Source: Streptomyces cyaneus
GTDB lineage: Bacteria > Actinomycetota > Actinomycetes > Streptomycetales > Streptomycetaceae
Direction of reading: 5' to 3'
DNA: 64,000 bases
NCBI RefSeq assembly: GCF_004028635.1
Contig: NZ_RQJW01000011.1
Coordinates: 124,001-188,000 of the forward strand
In this document: piece by piece, positions 56,707 to 64,000 of the stretch
Numbering within the stretch: position 1 is the stretch's first letter
Layout of the letters: each line of letters begins with the position of its first letter
Program-made: the position numbers and the translations under genes
The notes under the pieces: model-generated
Told to the model about the DNA's origin: nothing
Database searches by the model: none
What the model saw: the letters and a program-made list of their open reading frames with translations, nothing else

Positions 56707-57428
56707 GCGGCCCGGCCTTCCGTCTCCGTCGCCGGGGGCAGGTGCACCGTGTTCACGCGCCGCCCGTCGAGGAGCGTGACCGTGCGGTCGGCGAGGGTCG
56801 CCGGGTCCGCGTCCAGGCCGGCGAGGACGACCGTGATGCCGTGCGAGCGGGCGGCTGCGGTCAGGGTGCGCAGGATGTGCGCGCGGTCGGCGCGGTGCAG
56901 GGGGGCGGCCGGCTCGTCGGCGAACAGGACCGTGGGTGAGGGGGCCAGCGCACGGGCGATGCAGACGCGCTGGCGTTCGGCCTGGACCAGCTGGTGCGGG
57001 CGCTTGCGGGCCACCTCGCCGACGTCCAGGCGTACCAGCCACTCCAGTGCGGCCGCCTTGGCGCGACGGCGGCTGGTGCCGCGCAGCATCAGGGGGAGGG
57101 CGGTGTTCTCCCAGACGTTCAGCTCGGGGACGAGCGACGGTGCCGGGTCGATCCAGCTGAAACGGTCGCGACGGAGCCGTTCGCGGGCCGTCGGGCCCAT
57201 TTTGTGCACCGGCACGCTGTTGAACCAGACCTCGCCCCGCCGCACCGCGGCCAGCCCGGACAGACACCGCAGGAGAGTCGTCTTCCCGCTGCCGCGCGGG
57301 CCGATGACGGCGAGGACCTCGCCCTCCTGTACCCCGAGCGAGACGCCGCTGAGCGCGGGCGAACCGTCGTTGTGCGTGAAGTGCAGGGCGCGTGCCCAGA
57401 GCACGTCGTTGTCCGGCGGGGCCACCAT
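56688..57428 (-). CDS. Degenerate ABC-type ATPase
   Basis: Protein of 246 aa shaped like a LolD/MacB ATPase. Walker A GPRGSGKTTLL near 43 and Walker B TVLFADEP are present. But the Q-loop region reads FSWIDPAPSLVPELN with no glutamine, the LSGGQ signature is replaced by LVQAE, the D-loop is APLH, and the H-loop histidine is missing (VVLAGLDADP). It may bind ATP without normal hydrolysis. The ATG at 57428 has GAGG nine bases upstream. It is coupled to the permease gene by a 19-bp overlap, so the pair is probably a working unit. Confidence 0.82.
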   Translation of the reverse strand: MVAPPDNDVLWARALHFTHNDGSPALSGVSLGVQEGEVLAVIGPRGSGKTTLLRCLSGLAAVRRGEVWFNSVPVHKMGPTARERLRRDRFSWIDPAPSLVPELNVWENTALPLMLRGTSRRRAKAAALEWLVRLDVGEVARKRPHQLVQAERQRVCIARALAPSPTVLFADEPAAPLHRADRAHILRTLTAAARSHGITVVLAGLDADPATLADRTVTLLDGRRVNTVHLPPATETEGRAACSLSV

Positions 57429-57544
57429 CGCGTACACCTCGGTTCTGATCCGTTTTCCCAGGCCTGATCCCTCGTGCGGGGGAACGAAGGCTGGGCTGAT
57501 CGGTCACTGGCACGCTAGGCAGCCGCCGCCCGGAGCCCGGACAG

Positions 57545-57600
57545 CACACGGCCCCGGGCCGCCGTGTCTCACTCGAACGGGCGGCACCGGGGCCGGTGTG
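57545..57600 (-). terminator. Terminator after the aminotransferase gene
   Basis: CACAC-GGCCCCGG (57545-57557) pairs with CCGGGGCC-G-GTGTG (57587-57600), 13 pairs with one bulged G. It separates the aminotransferase transcript from the ABC genes. Confidence 0.7.
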
Positions 57601-57685
57601 TTGATCATTCAGCCGGAAGATCGACTTCCGTCGAACACCGGTCCGGGAGGCGGGTCGGCGAAGGGTCCGGCGAACGATCCGGGCG

Positions 57686-59059
57686 TCACAACTTGGTCCA
57701 CGCCTCCGTCAGCGTCGCCCGCAGGATCTGCTCGATCTCGTCGAACGTCTCCTGGTTGGCGATCAGCGGCGGGGCGAGCTGGATGACCGGGTCGCCACGG
57801 TCGTCGGCACGGCAGTACAGGCCGTTCTCGTAGAGCTTCTTGGAGAGGAAGCCGAACAGGACGCGCTCGGTCTCGTCCGCGTTGAAGGACTCCTTGGTCG
57901 CCTTGTCCTTGACCAGCTCGATGCCGTAGAAGAAGCCGTTGCCGCGGACGTCGCCGACGATCGGCAGGTCGTACAGCTTCTCCAGCGTGGCGCGGAACGC
58001 CGCCTCGTTGTCGAGGACGTGCTGGTTGAGGCCCTCGCGCTCGAACAGGTCGAGGTTGGCGACGCCGACGGCCGCGGAGACCGGGTGGCCGCCGAAGGTG
58101 TAGCCGTGCAGGAAGGTGTTGTCGCCCTTGTAGAAGGGCTCGGCGAGGCGGTCCGAGATGATGCACGCGCCGATCGGGGAGTAGCCCGAGGTCATGCCCT
58201 TGGCGCAGGTGATCATGTCCGGGACGTAGCCGAACTTGTCGCAGGCGAACATCGTGCCCAGGCGGCCGAAGGCGCAGATGACCTCGTCCGACACCAGCAG
58301 CACGTCGTACTGGTCGCAGATCTCGCGCACCCGCTGGAAGTAGCCGGGCGGGGGCGGGAAGCAGCCGCCCGCGTTCTGCACCGGCTCCAGGAAGACCGCG
58401 GCGACCGTGTCCGGGCCCTCGAAGAGGATCTGCTGCTCGATCTGGTCGGCGGCCCAGCGGCCGAAGGCCTCAGGGTCGTCGCCGAAGACCGGGGCGCGGT
58501 AGATGTTGGTGTTGGGGACCTTGTGGGCGCCCGGGACGAGGGGCTCGAACGGGGCCTTCAGGGCCGGCACGCCCGTGATGGACAGGGCGCCCTGCGGGGT
58601 GCCGTGGTAGGCGACGGCACGCGAGATCACCTTGTGCTTGGTGGGCTTGCCGACCAGCTTGAAGTACTGCTTGGCGAGCTTCCAGGCGGTCTCCACCGCC
58701 TCACCGCCACCGGTGGTGAAGAAGACCTTGTTGAGGTCGCCCGGCGCGTAGTCCGCGAGGCGGTCGGCGAGTTCGACGGCCTTCGGGTGGGCGTAGGACC
58801 AGACCGGGAAGAACGCCAGCTCCTGCGCCTGCTTGAAGGCGGTCTCGGCCAGCTCGACGCGGCCGTGCCCGGCCTGGACCACGAACAGGCCGGCGAGACC
58901 GTCGAGGTAGCGCTTGCCCTTGTCGTCGTAGATGTAGGTGCCCTCGCCGCGGACGATGGTGGGCACGGGGGCCTTCTCGTACGAGGACATGCGCGTGAAG
59001 TGCATCCACAAGTGGTCGTACGCGGTCCTGCTGAGGTCCTGAGGGGTGTCGGTGCTCAC
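57686..59059 (-). CDS. Class III aminotransferase of polyamine catabolism
   Basis: PLP enzyme of 457 aa. The fold-type I class III pattern is clear: TTGGGEAVETAWKLAKQYF, DEVICAFGRLGTMFA, and the Schiff-base lysine in CAKGMTSGYSPIGA near 287. It probably moves an amino group from putrescine, cadaverine or another omega-amine to pyruvate. Context supports this: the divergent genes encode an aminobutyraldehyde-type dehydrogenase and a polyamine-type binding protein, as at SCO5655-SCO5658 of S. coelicolor. The GTG start lies in a duplicated 16-bp segment, 19 bases after the Lrp gene stop. Confidence 0.88.
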   Translation of the reverse strand: MSTDTPQDLSRTAYDHLWMHFTRMSSYEKAPVPTIVRGEGTYIYDDKGKRYLDGLAGLFVVQAGHGRVELAETAFKQAQELAFFPVWSYAHPKAVELADRLADYAPGDLNKVFFTTGGGEAVETAWKLAKQYFKLVGKPTKHKVISRAVAYHGTPQGALSITGVPALKAPFEPLVPGAHKVPNTNIYRAPVFGDDPEAFGRWAADQIEQQILFEGPDTVAAVFLEPVQNAGGCFPPPPGYFQRVREICDQYDVLLVSDEVICAFGRLGTMFACDKFGYVPDMITCAKGMTSGYSPIGACIISDRLAEPFYKGDNTFLHGYTFGGHPVSAAVGVANLDLFEREGLNQHVLDNEAAFRATLEKLYDLPIVGDVRGNGFFYGIELVKDKATKESFNADETERVLFGFLSKKLYENGLYCRADDRGDPVIQLAPPLIANQETFDEIEQILRATLTEAWTKL

Positions 59060-59087
59060 GGTTATCGGGTCCTCACGGTTATCGGGT
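59055..59087 (-). repeat. 16-bp tandem duplication at the regulator-aminotransferase junction
   Basis: CTCACGGTTATCGGGT occurs at 59055-59070 and 59072-59087. On the minus strand each copy holds TAA and GTG: the upstream one ends the Lrp gene, the downstream one starts the aminotransferase. Between them a mini-frame of four codons (GTG AGG ACC CGA TAA) is created. Confidence 0.85.
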
Positions 59088-59582
59088 TCCCCACATGTAG
59101 GTCTGCTTCTTGAGCTTGAGGTAGACGAAGCTCTCGGTCGAGCGCACTCCGGGGACGGCCCGGATGCGTCGGTTGATGACGTCCAGGAGGTGGTCGTCGT
59201 CCTCGCAGACGATTTCCACCATCAGGTCGAAGGACCCGGCCGTCATCACCACGTACTCGCATTCGGCCATGGCGGTCAGGGCGTCGGCCACGGACTCCAC
59301 GTCGCCCTCGACGTGGACACCGACCATCGCCTGGCGCCGGAAGCCCACGGTGAGCGGGTCCGTGACGGCGACGATCTGCATCACGCCCTGGTCGAGCAGC
59401 TTCTGGACGCGCTGGCGCACGGCCGCCTCGGACAGGCCCACGGCCTTGCCGATGGCGGCGTACGGCCGGCGGCCGTCCTCTTGAAGTTGTTCGATGATGG
59501 CGAGGGAGACGGCGTCCAGCTGGGGACCGCCGCCGTTCCTGGACTCGCGGGAGTCCCTGTGCTCTGCGCTTCGACTGGCCAC
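59079..59582 (-). CDS. Lrp/AsnC-family transcriptional regulator
   Basis: Regulator of 167 aa: helix-turn-helix at about 20-65 (LDAVSLAIIEQLQEDGRRPY, VGLSEAAVRQRVQKLLDQG) and a RAM/AsnC ligand domain ending FVYLKLKKQTYMWGTR. It is co-directional with the aminotransferase and divergent from the aldehyde dehydrogenase, so it probably controls both. I recall the S. coelicolor counterpart (SCO5656) being described as the polyamine regulator EpuRI. GTG 59582 is chosen for composition; a TTG at 59618 is in frame and no ribosome-binding site decides. Confidence 0.88.
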   Translation of the reverse strand: MASRSAEHRDSRESRNGGGPQLDAVSLAIIEQLQEDGRRPYAAIGKAVGLSEAAVRQRVQKLLDQGVMQIVAVTDPLTVGFRRQAMVGVHVEGDVESVADALTAMAECEYVVMTAGSFDLMVEIVCEDDDHLLDVINRRIRAVPGVRSTESFVYLKLKKQTYMWGTR

Positions 59583-59656
59583 GACGTCACTGTGCACGAC
59601 GTCTCGACAGTTCCGCAAGGCCGCGGCGATGAAATTCGTTGTTTACGTGACTGAGG

Positions 59657-59673
59657 TCTGCGGATTTCGCAGA
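59657..59673. promoter_or_regulatory. Candidate Lrp-type operator in the polyamine divergent region
   Basis: TCTGCG-GATTT-CGCAGA, perfect 6-bp arms around an AT-rich centre, the usual shape of Lrp/AsnC sites. It lies between the regulator start (59582) and the dehydrogenase start (59788) and could control both directions. Confidence 0.55.
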
Positions 59674-59787
59674 AGTGGCGACAGTGGGGGTGTTGAAAAC
59701 GTGGGCACGGCGATTAGGGTGGGTGTCTCAGAGAGTGGACAGTCAGAAGCAGTCCAGAAGCAGAGAAGACCTGACAGGAGGCCGGCA

Positions 59788-61227
59788 GTGAGCACCGAGC
59801 TGCGTCGTCTGCGCAACTACATCGACGGTGAGTTCCGGGACGCCGCCGACGGACGGACCACCGAGGTGGTCAACCCCGCGACGGGCGAGGCGTACGCGAC
59901 CGCGCCGCTGTCCGGGCAGGCGGACGTCGACGCCGCGATGGAGGCCGCCGCCAGGGCCTTCCCGGGCTGGCGTGACACGACCCCCGCCGAGCGGCAGAAG
60001 GCCCTGCTGAAGATCGCGGACGCGTTCGAGGAGCGGGCCGAGGAGCTCATCGCGGCCGAGGTGGAGAACACCGGCAAGCCGATCGGGCTCACGCGGTCCG
60101 AGGAGATCCCGCCGATGGTGGACCAGATCCGCTTCTTCGCGGGTGCGGCCCGGATGCTCGAGGGCCGGTCGGCCGGTGAGTACATGGAGGGCCTGACCTC
60201 GATCGTCCGCCGTGAGCCGGTCGGTGTCTGCGCGCAGGTCGCGCCCTGGAACTACCCGATGATGATGGCCGTATGGAAGTTCGCGCCGGCGATCGCGGCG
60301 GGCAACACGGTCGTGCTGAAGCCGTCGGACACGACGCCGGCGTCGACCGTGCTCATCGCCGACATCATCGGCTCGATCCTGCCCAAGGGCGTCTTCAACG
60401 TCATCACCGGCGACCGTGACACCGGCCGGCTGATGGTCGAGCACCCGACTCCGGCGATGGCGTCCATCACCGGCTCCGTGCGGGCCGGTATGTCGGTCGC
60501 CGAGTCGGCGTCGAAGGACCTCAAGCGGGTTCACCTGGAGCTGGGCGGCAAGGCGCCGGTCGTCGTCTTCGAGGACACCGACATCGCCAAGGCCGTCGAG
60601 GACATCTCCGTCGCGGGCTTCTTCAACGCCGGGCAGGACTGTACGGCCGCCACGCGCGTGCTCGTCCACGAGGCCATCCACGACGAGTTCGTGCAGGCGC
60701 TCGCGAAGGCCGCAGCCGACACCAAGACGGGGCAGCCGGACGACGAGGACGTGCTGTTCGGCCCGCTCAACAACCCCAACCAGCTCAAGCAGGTCTCCGG
60801 GTTCATCGAGCGGCTGCCCGCCCACGCCAAGGTCGAGGCCGGTGGCCACCAGGTCGGTGAGAAGGGGTACTTCTACGCGGCGACCGTCGTGTCCGGGCTG
60901 AAGCAGGACGACGAGATCATCCAGAAGGAGGTCTTCGGGCCGGTCATCACCGTGCAGTCCTTCGCGGACGAGGCGCAGGCCGTCGAGTGGGCGAACGGTG
61001 TCGAGTACGCACTCGCGTCGTCGGTGTGGACCAAGGACCACGGGCGGGCGATGCGGATGTCCAAGGCGCTGGACTTCGGGTGCGTGTGGATCAACACGCA
61101 CATTCCGCTGGTGGCGGAGATGCCGCACGGTGGGTTCAAGAAGTCCGGGTACGGCAAGGACCTTTCGGCCTACGGGTTCGACGACTACACGCGGATCAAG
61201 CACGTGATGACGTCCCTGGACGTGTAG
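59788..61227 (+). CDS. Gamma-aminobutyraldehyde-type aldehyde dehydrogenase
   Basis: NAD(P)-dependent aldehyde dehydrogenase of 479 aa. VAPWNYPMMMAVWKFAPAIA, ITGSVRAG, the glutamate in LELGGKAPV near 252 and the catalytic cysteine in NAGQDCTAATR near 287 are all present. Similarity to aminobutyraldehyde dehydrogenases and the divergent aminotransferase suggest it oxidises the aminoaldehyde made from putrescine. The GTG at 59788 follows AGGAGG; the frame is open far upstream but crosses the operator. A dispersed repeat and the binding-protein gene follow. Confidence 0.92.
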   Translation: MSTELRRLRNYIDGEFRDAADGRTTEVVNPATGEAYATAPLSGQADVDAAMEAAARAFPGWRDTTPAERQKALLKIADAFEERAEELIAAEVENTGKPIGLTRSEEIPPMVDQIRFFAGAARMLEGRSAGEYMEGLTSIVRREPVGVCAQVAPWNYPMMMAVWKFAPAIAAGNTVVLKPSDTTPASTVLIADIIGSILPKGVFNVITGDRDTGRLMVEHPTPAMASITGSVRAGMSVAESASKDLKRVHLELGGKAPVVVFEDTDIAKAVEDISVAGFFNAGQDCTAATRVLVHEAIHDEFVQALAKAAADTKTGQPDDEDVLFGPLNNPNQLKQVSGFIERLPAHAKVEAGGHQVGEKGYFYAATVVSGLKQDDEIIQKEVFGPVITVQSFADEAQAVEWANGVEYALASSVWTKDHGRAMRMSKALDFGCVWINTHIPLVAEMPHGGFKKSGYGKDLSAYGFDDYTRIKHVMTSLDV

Positions 61228-61235
61228 TTCTTCGA

Positions 61236-61311
61236 CTGCGGGTGCGTGGGGGCTGGTCGCGCACCCGCGGCGGAGCCGCATATCGGGCACCGCCCCGCGC
61301 CCCTCAGGGCG
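61236..61311 (-). repeat. Dispersed Streptomyces repeat, intergenic copy
   Basis: On the minus strand it begins GCCCTGAGGGGCGCGGGGCG, continues with ATATGCGGCTCCGCCGCGGG, and ends GCGCGACCAGCCCCCACGCA then CCCGCAG. It shares GGGGCGCGGGG and GCGCGACCAGCC with the copy inside smc at 7692-7746. It lies between the dehydrogenase and the binding-protein gene. Confidence 0.8.
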
Positions 61312-61335
61312 TTGCCGCGGTGGCATGCTGCGGCC

Positions 61336-62526
61336 ATGGCCCTCTCGTCGAAGAACTCCGTGCTGTCTCGCCGGAACCTGCTGCGCTCCCTTGGCGCGGG
61401 CACGCTGCTCGGCGGGCTCGCCGGCTGTGGTGTGCCCGCCGCCTACGTGCCGCCCAGCGAGCGGGCCGCCGCCGATCTCTCCGCCACCGACAAGCGGCTC
61501 ACCTGGGCCAACTGGCCGCTGTACATCGACACCGACGACGAGGACGCGACGCGGCGGCCGACGCTGGAGGCCTTCCGGAAGCGCACCGGCATCTCCGTCG
61601 AGTACGTCGAGGAGATCAACGACAACGACGAGTTCTTCGGCAAGATCAGCCCAGCCCTGATGAACCATCAGCGCACCGGCCGCGACCTCGTCGTCATCAG
61701 TGACTGGATGTGCGCCCGGTTCGTACGGCTGGGCTGGGTACAGGAGATGGACCGGGCACGGCAGCCGAACGTGACCGAGTACCTGGACCCGCTGCTGCGT
61801 TCACCTGCCTTCGATCCCGGACGGAAGTTCACCGTGCCGTGGCAGTCCGGCATCACCGGCATCGCGTACAACCGCCGCAGGCTGGGCCGCGAGATACACA
61901 GCGTGTCCGAGCTGTGGGCGAGCGACCTGAAGGGCCGGATGACCCTGCTCTCCGGCCTGGACGAGGCGTTCGCCCTGCTCATGCAGGGCAACGGCGTCGA
62001 CATCACCCGCTGGACTGCGGACGACTTCCACACCGTCTGCGACCAGGTCGAGAAGCAGGTCCGCAAGGGCCAGATCCGCCGCTTCACCGGCAACGACTAC
62101 ATCAAGGACCTGTCGAGCGGCGACGTACTGGCCTGCCAGGCGTACTCGGGCGACGTCATCCAGCTCCAGGCCGACGATCCCGACATCCGCTTCGTTGTCC
62201 CCGAGGAGGGCGCCGAGCTGTGGTCGGAGTCCTTGATGATCCCCAACCTGGCCCGCCACAAGACCAACGCCGAGCGGCTGATCGACTACTACTACGAGCC
62301 CGAGGTCGCCGCCGAACTGGCCGCCTGGGTCAACTACGTCTGCCCGGTCCCGGCCGCCCAGGACGTGCTCGCCTCCGCCAAGGACGAGGAGACGGCCGCC
62401 CTGGCGGAGGACCCGCTGATCTTCCCGGACAGGGCGATGCGCGAACACCTCGCCATCGCGCGGGACATCACGTCCGAGGAGCGGGTGGAGTTCGGGAAAC
62501 GGTGGAACGCGATCGCGGGTTTGTAG
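61336..62526 (+). CDS. Tat-exported polyamine-binding lipoprotein (PotD-like)
   Basis: Solute-binding protein of 396 aa. The N terminus has a twin-arginine motif SRRNLLRSLG and a lipobox LAGC (cysteine about 31), so it is folded before export and then lipidated. The mature part resembles PotD/PotF: RLTWANWPLYID, GRDLVVISDWMCARFVRLGW, VPWQSGITGIAYNRRRLG and a C-terminal PAAQDVLAS region. It probably binds putrescine or spermidine. No permease genes are adjacent within the window. The ATG at 61336 has no clear ribosome-binding site. It ends 7 bp before the convergent lipid-kinase-like gene. Confidence 0.9.
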   Translation: MALSSKNSVLSRRNLLRSLGAGTLLGGLAGCGVPAAYVPPSERAAADLSATDKRLTWANWPLYIDTDDEDATRRPTLEAFRKRTGISVEYVEEINDNDEFFGKISPALMNHQRTGRDLVVISDWMCARFVRLGWVQEMDRARQPNVTEYLDPLLRSPAFDPGRKFTVPWQSGITGIAYNRRRLGREIHSVSELWASDLKGRMTLLSGLDEAFALLMQGNGVDITRWTADDFHTVCDQVEKQVRKGQIRRFTGNDYIKDLSSGDVLACQAYSGDVIQLQADDPDIRFVVPEEGAELWSESLMIPNLARHKTNAERLIDYYYEPEVAAELAAWVNYVCPVPAAQDVLASAKDEETAALAEDPLIFPDRAMREHLAIARDITSEERVEFGKRWNAIAGL

Positions 62527-62533
62527 GGAGCGG

Positions 62534-63883
62534 CTACGCCCGGCTCCGGTGGTGCACCGCCGTACGTCCCACCGTCGCCGCCAGTTTGCGCAGCCGACGC
62601 CAGTCCAGGCGGGGGGCGGGCTGCGGGATGCCGGGGCGTTTGCGGGGGACGCGGACGCGTAGGGCGCCGGGTGTGATGCGGCAGTGGACCGGGGCGGGCA
62701 GGACGAGGGCCTCGCCGTCGATGCCGGCCTCGATCTCCGCGCGGTCGGCCTCGATGACCACGTCGGGTGCGGTGAGGATGGTCAGGCCGCCCGGCGCGGG
62801 GTCGAGGAGCAGTGCGGCGGCCTCGGCCGCGCTGTCCACCCTGATGCCGAGGACGCCGAGGACGGCCGCGTCGAGACGGTCGCGGCGGCCGAGTCCGAAG
62901 GGATCGTCCGTGCGGTAGGGGTTGTTGCTGACCAGCACGGCATGCGGGGCGTCGAGCGTGGTGCCCGCCGCACGGGCCGTCAGCCGCGGGCCCTGCTGGC
63001 GGGTGAGCAGGTCGGGCAGCAGCTCCAGGCTGGTGCCGATCTTGTCGTCGCGGTAGCCGGGGCTCTGCACGATGGCCGCGTACGCCCCGAAGGAGGCGTT
63101 GTTGACGAAGGGCCGGCCGTTCGCGAAGCCGAGGTCGACGCGGAGTTCCACGCCGTCGGTGAGCGCGTCGAGGCAGGCGGCGGGGTCGTCGCGGTCCAGG
63201 CCCAGGTCCATGGCGAAGTGGTTGCGGGTGCCGGCGCTGATCACCAGGAACGGGATGTCGTACGCGGCGGCGACGGCCGCGACCAGCGCCTGGGTGCCGT
63301 CACCGCCCGCGACGCCCAGCAGATCAGCGCCGTCCGCCACGGCCTTGCGGGCCAGGGCGGTGACGTCCTCGTGCTGGTCCGGGTCGAGCAGGATGACGCG
63401 GGCGCCGAGGCGCTCGGCCTTCTCCTGGAGCTCGAAGCGGACCACCTTCCCGCCACCCGAGCGCGGGTTCATGATCAGATACGGTCGCTGCGGCGGCGGT
63501 GCCTTCCGCTCCCGCATCACCCGCACCCGAGGACTGCCCGCGCCCCGCAGCGCGTACCGCCCGCTCCACACGGCCACCGTCCACAGCGCCACGGACGCCA
63601 GCAGCGCCCAGAAGAGGGTGGCAGCGAACAGGGCCACGACAGCGGCCGGCACCGCCAGGGCCAGGACGGCTGCGGCCCAGCGCAGCGGTCCGCGCAGGGT
63701 CAGCGTCCACCACACCGCGACTGCGCTGAGGCCCAGACCCGCGGCACCGGCCACCAGCAGCAGGACGCCGCCGACACCGCCGTAGGCGAGCGGCACGAGC
63801 ACCGCCAGCCCCGCCGCGGCCAACGCGGTTCGCGCCGCCCACCGCTGATGTCGGTAGGCCCGCCCGCTCAAGTCCAAGCCCAT
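62534..63883 (-). CDS. Diacylglycerol/lipid kinase family protein with N-terminal membrane domain
   Basis: Protein of 449 aa. Residues about 15-115 contain four membrane helices (such as LAVLVPLAYGGVGGVLLLVA and ALLASVALWTVAVW). The C-terminal part is a diacylglycerol-kinase catalytic domain with LIMNPRSGGGKVVRF, GVAGGDGTQALVAAVA and a VNNASFGAYAAIV segment. It probably phosphorylates a membrane lipid; the substrate is unknown. The ATG at 63883 follows GGAGAAG; an ATG eight codons earlier overlaps a TACGAT -10-like box. Confidence 0.9.
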   Translation of the reverse strand: MGLDLSGRAYRHQRWAARTALAAAGLAVLVPLAYGGVGGVLLLVAGAAGLGLSAVAVWWTLTLRGPLRWAAAVLALAVPAAVVALFAATLFWALLASVALWTVAVWSGRYALRGAGSPRVRVMRERKAPPPQRPYLIMNPRSGGGKVVRFELQEKAERLGARVILLDPDQHEDVTALARKAVADGADLLGVAGGDGTQALVAAVAAAYDIPFLVISAGTRNHFAMDLGLDRDDPAACLDALTDGVELRVDLGFANGRPFVNNASFGAYAAIVQSPGYRDDKIGTSLELLPDLLTRQQGPRLTARAAGTTLDAPHAVLVSNNPYRTDDPFGLGRRDRLDAAVLGVLGIRVDSAAEAAALLLDPAPGGLTILTAPDVVIEADRAEIEAGIDGEALVLPAPVHCRITPGALRVRVPRKRPGIPQPAPRLDWRRLRKLAATVGRTAVHHRSRA

Positions 63884-63914
63884 GACTTCTCCGTTCGCCG
63901 CGGACATCGTAGAG

Positions 63915-63933
63915 CCGGTCCGTCACGGACCGG
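63915..63933. promoter_or_regulatory. Perfect palindrome upstream of the lipid-kinase-like gene
   Basis: CCGGTCCGT-C-ACGGACCGG, 9-bp arms. It covers the expected -35 region of the leftward promoter whose -10 is TACGAT at about 63906-63911, so it is a plausible operator. Confidence 0.45.
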
Positions 63934-63969
63934 AGGGCAGAGGGGAGGGCCTTGCGCGACCTCGCTTTC

Positions 63970-63979
63970 GAACGCGTTC
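63970..63979. promoter_or_regulatory. Candidate TetR-type operator core
   Basis: GAACGCGTTC within TTTCGAACGCGTTCAA, a 10-bp palindrome of the type bound by TetR regulators, close to the window edge and probably belonging to a promoter of the next gene. Confidence 0.3.
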
Positions 63980-64000
63980 AACTCTAGGCGTACGCTGCCC

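Noticed and set aside
56688-57428. Pseudogene call for the ABC ATPase
   Set aside because: The frame is intact with good codon usage, Walker motifs are kept and the permease is coupled, so specialised function is more likely than decay.
55288-57549. One 753-codon open frame on the minus strand
   Set aside because: Only the part from 56706 leftward looks like a protein (membrane helices). The rest is an arginine- and proline-rich shadow of the ATPase gene in another frame.

Overview
The window is a stretch of Streptomyces core chromosome. The basis is very high GC with strongly GC-biased third codon positions, GTG starts, Streptomyces-specific genes (whiG, nsdA, rnc/absB, a four-gene signal peptidase block, adenylylation-type glnK-glnD), and gene order that matches what I remember of the S. 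coelicolor SCO5570-SCO5660 region. The species cannot be fixed from the sequence. I saw no rRNA gene, no functional tRNA, no CRISPR array, no insertion sequence and no prophage.

Layout. 31-5692: DUF177, rpmF, rnc and mutM; an HxlR regulator; a membrane-anchored CAP-domain protein; acylphosphatase; a structured intergenic region; a small coiled-coil protein. 5946-11248: smc, then the glucose permease gene glcP. 11377-14168: a small hypothetical, an F420-type oxidoreductase, and ftsY. 14230-16838: a primase/polymerase-like protein divergent from the developmental regulator nsdA. 17041-21382: the nitrogen operon amtB-glnK-glnD behind a clear GlnR box. 21501-27503: ffh, an FtsH paralogue, a methyltransferase, a hypothetical, and a SprT-like metalloprotein. 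27935-30620: rpsP-khpA-rimM-trmD-rplS. 30681-35151: four tandem type I signal peptidases (sipW, X, Y, Z), a Nudix hydrolase and a DUF2469 gene. 35303-40250: yraN-yifB-dprA, whiG and a TetR regulator. 40394-46068: an M23 peptidase, then rpsB, tsf, pyrH, frr, cdsA. 46176-52670: an SRPBCC protein, rlmN, a TPP riboswitch with a thiamine-type ABC transporter operon, and a maleylpyruvate-isomerase-family protein. 52733-57428: a sortase-type surface protein, a LOG-like protein, a VOC protein, and an ABC pair with an eroded ATPase. 57686-62526: a polyamine catabolism cluster in which an Lrp regulator and an aminotransferase are divergent from an aldehyde dehydrogenase and a Tat lipoprotein binding protein. 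62534-63883: a lipid-kinase-like protein.

How it works together. Most of the window is housekeeping: translation (four ribosomal proteins, EF-Ts, ribosome recycling, rRNA and tRNA modification), co-translational export (Ffh, FtsY, the signal peptidases), chromosome maintenance (Smc, MutM, DprA) and phospholipid synthesis (CdsA). Nitrogen sensing and amine catabolism form two further modules, and sporulation control comes from whiG and nsdA.

I found no clearly new multi-gene system. The items most worth a second look are a dispersed Streptomyces repeat inserted in frame in the smc hinge coding region, an ABC ATPase that has lost its signature, Q-loop and H-loop motifs, two intergenic pairs of DnaA boxes with identical 18-bp spacing, a structured region between acylphosphatase and smc, and several short tandem duplications at gene junctions.
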